A DNA stretch of 64,000 nucleotides from positions 1 through 64,000 of the forward strand of contig NZ_AQGQ01000004.1 of NCBI RefSeq assembly GCF_000388115.1, in the 5' to 3' direction. A program made the translations under genes and the position numbers. Every line of letters begins with the position of its first letter. The stretch's first letter is position 1. The DNA comes from Aeromonas molluscorum 848. Its GTDB lineage: Bacteria; Pseudomonadota; Gammaproteobacteria; Enterobacterales; Aeromonadaceae. Positions 58,213-64,000 of this stretch are shown here, piece after piece. The notes below the pieces were generated by a model. It saw only the letters and a program-made list of their open reading frames with translations. It was not told the origin of the DNA and made no database searches.

Positions 58213-58842
58213 ATGGATGAGATGGTATTGACGGTCGGCACGGGCTCGACCTGGGCGATGCGGGCGGCGCTGGTACTCGGGCTGACAGGGTTCAAGTGGC
58301 GCGAACAGGTGTTCGAACTCAAGGATGCAGCGGCCCTGCACAGGCTCAAACAGCAGGCCCCGGCAGGCTTGGTGCCCTGGCTGGTGCATGATGGGGTGCG
58401 GGTGCATGACTCCCTGGCCATCGCCGAATATTTGCATGAGCTCTGTCCGGATCGGGGGCTCTATCCGGCGGATCCTGCCCGGCGTGCCCTGGCGCGCAGC
58501 CTGTGCGCCGAGCTGCATTCCGGCTTTGGTCAGATCCGCAGTCGCTTGCCCTATTTTCTGGGGGCGCCCCGCAAGCAGGAGCCGCCTCTGGAAGCTTTGT
58601 CCGAACTGGCCAGATTGCAGGTGATCTGGGCGCAGGCTGGCGCCAGCTTCTACTTCGGCGCTCCGGGTATACTGGATGCCTTCTACGCCGTCATGGCCCA
58701 GCGTCTGTTCAACTACGGTATTGCCTTGCCGGGGGCCGCGGGGGCTTATCAGCAACATCTGCTGGCCTGGCCTTTGTGGCAAGCGACCCTGGAACGAGCC
58801 GGCAAGGATTGGCCTGCTCTGGCTGCCAAGTCGCAGGGTTAA
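58213..58842 (+). CDS. Glutathione S-transferase family protein
   Basis: A 209-residue cytosolic GST. The N-terminal thioredoxin-like domain has TGSTWAMRAALVLGLTGF with Ser as the likely activating residue, VPWLVHDG with the cis-Pro and VHDSLAIAEYLHELCP for glutathione binding. The C-terminal domain is all-helical. ATG 58213 has AGGAGAGC upstream. Substrate unknown. It is divergent from the response regulator gene and convergent with malS. Confidence 0.88.
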   Translation: MDEMVLTVGTGSTWAMRAALVLGLTGFKWREQVFELKDAAALHRLKQQAPAGLVPWLVHDGVRVHDSLAIAEYLHELCPDRGLYPADPARRALARSLCAELHSGFGQIRSRLPYFLGAPRKQEPPLEALSELARLQVIWAQAGASFYFGAPGILDAFYAVMAQRLFNYGIALPGAAGAYQQHLLAWPLWQATLERAGKDWPALAAKSQG

Positions 58843-58900
58843 ACTTGCGTGATTGAATCGGGCGCCAGCTCAGGTATTTGTCATCAGGTGGTTGGCATGA

Positions 58901-58935
58901 ACGAGGGGAGCCTGGGCTCCCCTCGTGGATTTTTC
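58901..58935. terminator. Terminator between the GST and malS genes
   Basis: ACGAGGGGAGCC pairs with GGCTCCCCTCGT (58901-58926) and is followed by GGATTTTTCC on the plus strand. It serves the GST gene and perhaps the convergent malS. Confidence 0.85.
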
Positions 58936-58992
58936 CACCTGCCTGTACTCTTGACCGTGGTCGGTGCGAGTCAGTGATGATCAGGCTGGCTC

Positions 58993-60648
58993 TTAGGGTT
59001 GCTCGCGTCCGGCGAACACCACCACCACCTTGTCGGCCCCTTTTTCCCGCAAGAAGCTGTAGGGCGCATCGGATAGCTGGCGATGGCTGCCGGCGGCGAT
59101 GGCCGGATGCCGGGCGCGGAATTGGCCGAGTCGCTGCCAATGTTTGACCAGTTCGGCCTTGTCACCGCTGGCCAGCTCCTGCCAGTTCATGTCTGAACGG
59201 ACCCCCTGATCGAAGACGCCACCATCCTTGGCCAGCCCTCGGCCCGACTCGTCACCGTAGTAGATCTGGACGGCGCCGGGCAGCAGCAGGAAGCTGCTGG
59301 CGACTCGTCGTTGCAGCGCCACATCCTGATAGTCCCCGAAGAACAACTTGGTATCGTGGGAGCTGATATAACTCAGCACATTGAAGTCCGAGTCCTGATT
59401 GAGGCGACTGGCATAGCTGGCGTAAGTTGGCTCGGCGCTGGCCAGGCACTGGGCCTGGGGCAGGGCAGCCTCACGCTGGTAATCGAAATTGATCAGCGCA
59501 TCGAAGCCATTCTGGTACCAGAAATCCTTGCTGACCCCCTGATCCCACACCTCGCCCACCATGTAGAAAGGCAGATCATCGAGCTTCTTGGTCGGGTTGT
59601 TCGCCTTCCACTCCTTGAGGGCCGCACTGCCCGCCTGTTTGAGCTTTAGCCATACCTCGGGTTCCAAATGTTTGACGGTGTCGGCCCGAAAGCCGTCAAT
59701 ACCAAAACGGCGTACCCAGTCGGTGTGCCAGGCGATGAGGTAATCGCTGACGCTTGCATTGGGGAGCCCCTTGGCCCGGGTATCCTGCTTGGCGGCGAGC
59801 AGAGGGGGCAGACCCACCTGCTTGGTGGACCCGGTCAGGAAGTCCGGTAGTCCGGCGACCGTGCCCGTGACATCGTCGTTGCCGGGCTGGGGGTAGCCTG
59901 GCAGACCCGCCCGCACCCAGTCTGGGCCCCACCACTTGTTCCACGCTGGTGACTGATAGTCGATGAACTGGTTGTAGTCGTGCCAGTTCTGCTCGCTACT
60001 CGGGCGCCACTCGCTCCATCTGCTCGGCAACTTGTCGGTATGTTGAGCCAGCGTCGTCAGTCCAAGATCCTGCAAGTCGGCCAGGGTGGCATAACCGGCG
60101 TGGTTCATCACCACATCCAGGATGATACGCATGCCACGCTGGTGGGCTTCGTCCACCAGTTTCTTGAGGCTCTCTTCATCGCCATAGTTCGGGTCGATTT
60201 TAGTGAAGTCGAGCGCCCAGTAGCCGTGATAGCCATAGAAGGGGAACTTGCCCTGTTCACCGCCGCCGATGAAGCCGTGCACCTGTTCCACCATGGGCGT
60301 TATCCAGATGGCATTGATGCCGAGTGCCTTTATGTAGTCCAGCTTGGCGGTCAGCCCCTTGAAATCTCCCCCATGCCAGGTGGCTACTTCATCCTGGCCA
60401 TCTTTCTGGCGGCCAAAGCTGTGATCGTTGCCGGGATCGCCGTTGGCAAAGCGATCGGTCAGCAGAAAATAGACATTGGCCTGATCCCAGTCGAAGGGGG
60501 CGGGTTCAGGGGGCGTGGCAGGTTCGAGCAGCAGCAGGCCTCCGCTATTCTTGCTGGGCGTCAGGGTCAGCTTGCCCTGACTGACCACGGCCTCTTGCCG
60601 GGAATAGGCATCCCGCAGCCGGGTACCATCTGGCCAGACCCCTTGCAA
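58993..60648 (-). CDS. malS: MalS alpha-amylase, catalytic portion (after an in-frame stop)
   Basis: A 551-codon frame that holds the whole GH13 catalytic domain of MalS. Conserved regions I-IV are present: DVVMNH, GFRADTVKH (nucleophile Asp), GEVWDQG (acid/base Glu) and SSHDT. The end LREKGADKVVVVFAG matches E. coli MalS. On its own it lacks a signal peptide. The same reading frame continues upstream (to 60705) with CLAWDGGPVTVSLQGVWPDG, equivalent to the E. coli segment before the catalytic domain, until the TAA at 60706-60708. TTG 60648 is only a formal start. Confidence 0.85.
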   Translation of the reverse strand: MQGVWPDGTRLRDAYSRQEAVVSQGKLTLTPSKNSGGLLLLEPATPPEPAPFDWDQANVYFLLTDRFANGDPGNDHSFGRQKDGQDEVATWHGGDFKGLTAKLDYIKALGINAIWITPMVEQVHGFIGGGEQGKFPFYGYHGYWALDFTKIDPNYGDEESLKKLVDEAHQRGMRIILDVVMNHAGYATLADLQDLGLTTLAQHTDKLPSRWSEWRPSSEQNWHDYNQFIDYQSPAWNKWWGPDWVRAGLPGYPQPGNDDVTGTVAGLPDFLTGSTKQVGLPPLLAAKQDTRAKGLPNASVSDYLIAWHTDWVRRFGIDGFRADTVKHLEPEVWLKLKQAGSAALKEWKANNPTKKLDDLPFYMVGEVWDQGVSKDFWYQNGFDALINFDYQREAALPQAQCLASAEPTYASYASRLNQDSDFNVLSYISSHDTKLFFGDYQDVALQRRVASSFLLLPGAVQIYYGDESGRGLAKDGGVFDQGVRSDMNWQELASGDKAELVKHWQRLGQFRARHPAIAAGSHRQLSDAPYSFLREKGADKVVVVFAGREQP

Positions 60649-60705
60649 CGAGACGGTAACAGGGCCGCCATCCCAGGCAAGGCAGGCTTGTTCGGGGGAT
60701 GACGT

Positions 60706-61080
60706 TTAAAGGCACTCGTCTTGGTGGCGCGCAGCACTTTCAGGCTGGGGGGTCTGCGGGTCGAAGCTGAACTGATAATCCCCCGCCAACATCACCTTGA
60801 GAGCGAAGCTGTTACTCCCAGCGCAATTGTCCATGGGCTGCGCCGTACCAAATGGCAGTGGTTGCGCCTCGTCCGGACCAAAGCTGGTGCCACAACTGTT
60901 GCCGGTGTCGCTGATGCGGATCTGGTGGCTGCCTTTGGCCAGATGATGGGTCAACTGCTGCACGCCCCCGGTCATGCTGAGAGTGGCGGGCACTGCCTTG
61001 CCATCCACATAGAGGTGCAGGTCGGGGGCCGCCCAGGCGGGCAGGGCCAGCAGGGCGAGCAACAGAGGGGGGAGACGCAT
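60706..61080 (-). CDS. malS: MalS N-terminal fragment with signal peptide
   Basis: A 124-residue frame with a signal peptide (MRLPPLLLALLALPAWA, cleaved before APDL) and the Cys-containing N-terminal domain of MalS (GSHQIRISDTGNSCG, then GDYQFSFDPQTP). It ends at TAA just after DECL. AAGGA precedes ATG 61080. A TAGAAT -10-like element at about 61115-61120 lies upstream. It would be secreted as a short non-catalytic fragment. Confidence 0.75.
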   Translation of the reverse strand: MRLPPLLLALLALPAWAAPDLHLYVDGKAVPATLSMTGGVQQLTHHLAKGSHQIRISDTGNSCGTSFGPDEAQPLPFGTAQPMDNCAGSNSFALKVMLAGDYQFSFDPQTPQPESAARHQDECL

Positions 61081-61219
61081 GAGCCATTCCTTTGTCTAGC
61101 AGTGGGATGACTCATTCTAAGGGGCGTCAGGAGGGAGCGGTAAACGGCAACCGGGATCTGTGAACTCGGTTCAAATGGCAACGCTTTCAAGGGGGGCGGC
61201 CTGGTCGGAGGGGCGCCAG

Positions 61220-61257
61220 ACAGCAACATGCCGACCCCAGGGTCGGCATGTTGCTGT
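61220..61257 (-). terminator. Hairpin after the mannosyltransferase gene
   Basis: An eighteen-base perfect stem (61220-61237 with 61240-61257, core CAGCAACATGCCGACCC) with a two-base loop lies 13 bases past the stop at 61271. There is only a weak T-run. It ends the gtr unit before malS. Confidence 0.82.
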
Positions 61258-61270
61258 AGTCATGAGCGAT

Positions 61271-62428
61271 TTAGACGGTGAAGAACTTGAAGTTGACGAA
61301 GGCCACCGCGATGAAAGACGCCACCATGCCGGACAGACAGAGCACCGCCGGTCGGATGGCGGGCCAGCGATGAGTCAGCAAGATGATCGCCAGGAGGGTC
61401 GGATAGAGGCCAAACATGTAGCGCGGCATGGCATTGAGCCCTGTCATCAGCGGTATGGTGCAGCAGATGAACATCAGGGTCGCCTCGGCCCAGCGCTTCT
61501 TGTAGAACAGATAGCCGTTCAGGGCCCAGCCGAACATCACCATGATGGAGAGGTAGGCCTTGCGGCCACCGAGTTCGAAGCCGCTCATCCACCAGTCCAG
61601 TGGGCTGTCCATGTGGCGACCCCATGCAACCTGAATGTGCTTGAATGCCAAGGCATCCCCCATCAGATGGTAGAGGTAGACCATGTAAGCGAACAGGCCG
61701 AAGGGGATTAGCCAGAGGGTGAGTATCACCTTGAGGGTCCGCTCGCTAAAGCGCAGGAACTCGCGGATGCCATAGGCCTGCACTGCCAGGATCAGCACGG
61801 GGAACACCATCATAACCCCGAGGTTGCGGGTGCTGGAGATGAGTATCCCCAGTACGGCCACCATCATCCACTGCTCCCGGTAGGCGAACAGGAACATGCC
61901 AATCATGAGCGCCATGAACATGGGCTCGGTATAGCCGGATACGAAATAGGCCGAGAAGGGAGAGAAGGCGAGCAGCCAGACCCCGAAACGAGCCGTTTCA
62001 TCCCCGAGCTTGAGTTGACGCAGCACCAGCAGCATCAGCGGCAGGCTGGCGAAAAAAGCGAGGTTGGCGACCAGCATCAGGCCAAACAGGCTCTCGACCT
62101 CAAGCAGGCTGGAGATGCCACCAGCCAACATGGGGTAGAGGGGCATGAAGGCCCAGTTGGCTGCATTGCCTTTGCTGAGCCAGCGTGGATAGAGATCGTA
62201 ACCGTTCTCTATGATGCGCTGGAACCAGACGCAGTCGAACTGACAGTAAGCCTGGAAGGGGCCTATGGGGCTGCCGTAGAGCTGGACGCCGAAGTAGCCC
62301 ATGCCATACAAGGCGATACGACTCAGGGCGAAGGCTGCAAAGATCAGCAGCCAGTCATGGCCACTGATGCGCAGGGAGGGGCGATAGGGCACCGCGGCTG
62401 GCGGTGTGAGATTGGTCACGTCATTCAT
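61271..62428 (-). CDS. PIG-V-like mannosyltransferase family membrane protein (GT-C)
   Basis: A 385-residue inner-membrane protein with about nine helices. It carries WFQRIIENGYD, the HDW/DCVWF-type luminal motif typical of PIG-V (GPI mannosyltransferase 2)-like bacterial GT-C enzymes, and FVSGYTEPMFMALMIG. It probably moves a sugar from a lipid carrier onto a glycan in the periplasm. ATG 62428 overlaps the gtrA stop (TGATG). Together with GtrA and GtrB this makes a three-gene glycosylation module as in O-antigen modification clusters, where this gene would give acceptor specificity. Confidence 0.8.
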   Translation of the reverse strand: MNDVTNLTPPAAVPYRPSLRISGHDWLLIFAAFALSRIALYGMGYFGVQLYGSPIGPFQAYCQFDCVWFQRIIENGYDLYPRWLSKGNAANWAFMPLYPMLAGGISSLLEVESLFGLMLVANLAFFASLPLMLLVLRQLKLGDETARFGVWLLAFSPFSAYFVSGYTEPMFMALMIGMFLFAYREQWMMVAVLGILISSTRNLGVMMVFPVLILAVQAYGIREFLRFSERTLKVILTLWLIPFGLFAYMVYLYHLMGDALAFKHIQVAWGRHMDSPLDWWMSGFELGGRKAYLSIMVMFGWALNGYLFYKKRWAEATLMFICCTIPLMTGLNAMPRYMFGLYPTLLAIILLTHRWPAIRPAVLCLSGMVASFIAVAFVNFKFFTV

Positions 62429-62799
62429 CAAGCGAATACCCAGATACGGGAGAGGACATAGGTCAGCATGGTGACCGTCAAGGTGGCGATGACCACCGGC
62501 AGCAGACCGGAGAGCCCCGCAAACAGCAGGCCGCTCAGGATCAGGTTGCGCACTACTAACGAGAAGAGCGCAACCAGCAGGAACTTGCCGACGGCTCCCT
62601 GCTTCTGGAAGGTGATGTACCTGTGACCGAAGAAGGAGAACCAAAAGGCCACCGAGAACGCGAGTGTGGTGACCACATGCTCATTGATGCCGGGCCAGCT
62701 GTGGAACAGGGCAAAGGAGCTGCCCAGATCCACTAGCGTGGCGCCACCACCGACGAAGCCGAAGCGCACTAACCGCCAGAATTCATCGCGGGAGATCAT
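62428..62799 (-). CDS. GtrA family flippase-like membrane protein
   Basis: A 123-residue protein with four hydrophobic helices and the GtrA signature FGFVGGGATLVDLG, AFSVAFWFSFFGHRYITF and the C-terminal YVLSRIWVFA. GtrA proteins are thought to turn undecaprenyl-phosphate-sugar across the inner membrane. Its ATG overlaps the stop of the upstream GT2 gene (ATGA) and its stop overlaps the next start, so all three are coupled. Confidence 0.9.
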   Translation of the reverse strand: MISRDEFWRLVRFGFVGGGATLVDLGSSFALFHSWPGINEHVVTTLAFSVAFWFSFFGHRYITFQKQGAVGKFLLVALFSLVVRNLILSGLLFAGLSGLLPVVIATLTVTMLTYVLSRIWVFA

Positions 62800-63854
62800 G
62801 CAGGATCCTGTTCCTGGCCGGCTTTTGCTGCGTCAGCCTGCTCAGGCTTGCTGGTCTTGGCTCGGCTCTTGACCTTGGGGGCGGGCGTCTTGTTCGCCTC
62901 CTGGGCGGCATATTGGCCGTAGACCCCTTCAATCAGGTAGATAGGACGCTGTTTCACTTCCACGAACATGCGACCAATGTATTCGCCAATGATGCCAAGG
63001 GAGAGCAACTGGATGCCGCCAAGGAAGAGCACCACCGACATCAGCGAGGCGTAACCGGGCACGTCTATGCCGAAGAAGAGCACTTGAGTCACTATCTTGA
63101 GGATGTAGAGGAAGGCAACGAAGGAAACGCCGACCCCGACATAGCTCCACACCCGCAGCGGCCAGCTGGAGAAACTCATCACGCCATCAAGGGCGAAGTT
63201 CCACAGCTTCCAGTAATTGAATTTGGTCTCACCGGCATGGCGGGCGGGGCGCTCGTAAGGCACGCCCACGGCACGGAAACCGGCCCAGGCGAACAGCCCC
63301 TTCATGAAGCGGGTGCGTTCTGGCAGCTGCTTGATGGCCTCGACGACCCGACGATCGATCAATCGGAAGTCACCGGCGTTCTCCGGCAGCTTGGTGCCGC
63401 TGGAGAGGGCGTTGAAGAAGCGGTAGAAACCGCCGGCGGTGATGCGCTTCATCGGCGTATCGGCGCTGCGGTCGACCCTGATGCCATAGACAGTGTCATA
63501 GTCGCCGGTTTGCCACAGTTTGACGAACTCCAGGATTAGGGCGGGGGGGTCTTGCAGATCCACATCCATGGGAACCATGGCATCGCCACGGGCATGGTGC
63601 AGACCTGCGGTCATGGCGGCCTCTTTGCCGAAGTTGCGCGCCAGATTCACCAGGGTGACCCGGGGGTCACGGGCGATGGCCTGCTCGACGACTTCACGAG
63701 TTCGATCGAGACTGCCGTCGTTGACGAAGACGATCTCAAGATGTTCCTTGATGGCATGAAGCTCTGAGTCTATCGCGGCAATAAAGGCATCAATGCTCTC
63801 TTCCTCGTTATAAACGGGCACGACCAGAGAGAGTCGGAAATTGGCTTGCGACAT
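62796..63854 (-). CDS. GtrB-like undecaprenyl-phosphate glycosyltransferase (GT2)
   Basis: A 352-residue enzyme with the GT2 domain (SLVVPVYNEEESI, VNDGSLDRT, MDVDLQDPP, AGDFRLIDRRV) followed by two membrane helices (about residues 235-300) and a basic, Ala/Lys/Pro-rich tail of about 35 residues. It should make undecaprenyl-phosphate-glucose or a similar lipid sugar. ATG 63854 is chosen for AAGGA at good spacing; an upstream in-frame ATG at 63881 has less support. Confidence 0.9.
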   Translation of the reverse strand: MSQANFRLSLVVPVYNEEESIDAFIAAIDSELHAIKEHLEIVFVNDGSLDRTREVVEQAIARDPRVTLVNLARNFGKEAAMTAGLHHARGDAMVPMDVDLQDPPALILEFVKLWQTGDYDTVYGIRVDRSADTPMKRITAGGFYRFFNALSSGTKLPENAGDFRLIDRRVVEAIKQLPERTRFMKGLFAWAGFRAVGVPYERPARHAGETKFNYWKLWNFALDGVMSFSSWPLRVWSYVGVGVSFVAFLYILKIVTQVLFFGIDVPGYASLMSVVLFLGGIQLLSLGIIGEYIGRMFVEVKQRPIYLIEGVYGQYAAQEANKTPAPKVKSRAKTSKPEQADAAKAGQEQDPA

Positions 63855-63895
63855 GGGGCTGTCCTTGTAGGAAAGGGGCATGAAAGAGGAGGCTG

Positions 63896-64000
63896 TTACT
63901 CGGTGCTCAGTCGCACCGATTCGACATTGAGCGGGGTCACGGTCGAGAGAGCCAGGAAGTTGAGCTGTTTGGGATCCTGGCTCAGCGCCTCACCGGGCAG
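63896..64000 (-). CDS. Partial gene at the right edge, C-terminal end only
   Basis: The last 34 codons of a minus-strand gene, with TAA at 63898-63896. The visible peptide reads LNFLALSTVTPLNVESVRLS near its end and is not membrane-like. It lies 41 bases upstream of the GtrB-like gene and probably belongs to the same operon. The family cannot be told from this fragment. Confidence 0.5.
   Translation of the reverse strand: MPGEALSQDPKQLNFLALSTVTPLNVESVRLSTE

Larger units (their letters stand above)
58993..61080 (-). pseudogene. malS: malS, periplasmic alpha-amylase gene split by an ochre codon
   Basis: The two frames at 60706-61080 and 58993-60705 are in the same phase and together give 695 codons, close to E. 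coli MalS (676). They are separated only by TAA at 60708-60706, in a linker between the N-terminal domain and the CxxWDG segment. A single C-to-T change in a CAA codon would explain it. The export signal is in the first part and the active site in the second, so no periplasmic amylase forms unless the stop is read through or is a sequence error. Confidence 0.75.

Noticed and set aside
61104-61110. GGGATGA upstream of malS as a MalT box
   Set aside because: One core copy only, on the strand opposite to malS and too close to the start codon; MalT sites occur as sets at fixed positions.

Overview
The window looks like a stretch of an Aeromonas-type gammaproteobacterial chromosome (inference). 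Three things point that way: the GC-rich coding style; the syntenic block map/glnD/dapD/yaeH - rpsB-tsf-pyrH-frr-uppS-cdsA-dxr-rseP-bamA-skp-lpxD-fabZ-lpxA-lpxB-rnhB-dnaE-accA; and a PliI-type lysozyme inhibitor whose SGSY motif falls at residues 104-107, the numbering I recall for the Aeromonas hydrophila protein. No rRNA, tRNA, insertion sequence or CRISPR array was recognised.

Layout. 1-3.7 kb: minus-strand small proteins, mostly uncharacterised families, with a possible accessory winged-helix gene and a Cys-rich partial gene at the very edge. 3.9-5.7 kb: yqcC-truC-yqcA. 6-8.6 kb: lamB-malM with a candidate CRP class II promoter. 9-10.4 kb: ptsG. 10.7-15.8 kb: minus-strand yaeH, dapD, glnD and map. 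16-35.6 kb: the long plus-strand housekeeping run for translation (rpsB, tsf, frr), UMP kinase, undecaprenyl-PP, CDP-DAG and isoprenoid synthesis, outer-membrane assembly (rseP, bamA, skp), lipid A (lpxD, lpxA, lpxB), fatty acids (fabZ, accA) and DNA replication (rnhB, dnaE).

35.7-46.7 kb is a lineage-variable insert between accA and tilS, which are close neighbours in E. coli. It holds a MATE pump with a LysR regulator, the serine transporter sdaC, an Lrp-type regulator divergent from a YjeH-like amino acid exporter, an ABC-F ATPase with what looks like a regulatory leader peptide, the lysozyme inhibitor pliI and the metallopeptidase pepO. 46.8-53 kb: tilS, a GGDEF protein, a CPA2 cation/proton antiporter with RCK domains, and a patatin-like protein.

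52.8-55.6 kb and 61.3-64 kb carry two separate lipid-linked sugar transfer modules: soluble GT2 + LAB_N protein + ArnT-like GT-C, and GtrB-like GT2 + GtrA + PIG-V-like mannosyltransferase. Between them lie an alpha/beta hydrolase with a TetR regulator and matching operators, an orphan NarL-type response regulator, a glutathione S-transferase, and a malS periplasmic alpha-amylase gene split by an in-frame ochre codon. The best candidates for new biology are the ABC-F leader-peptide switch (43.7-44.0 kb), the two coupled mini-ORFs filling the dxr-rseP gap, the TetR palindrome pair, the split malS and a 3'-dapD duplicate beyond its terminator. Most of the rest is ordinary core genome.
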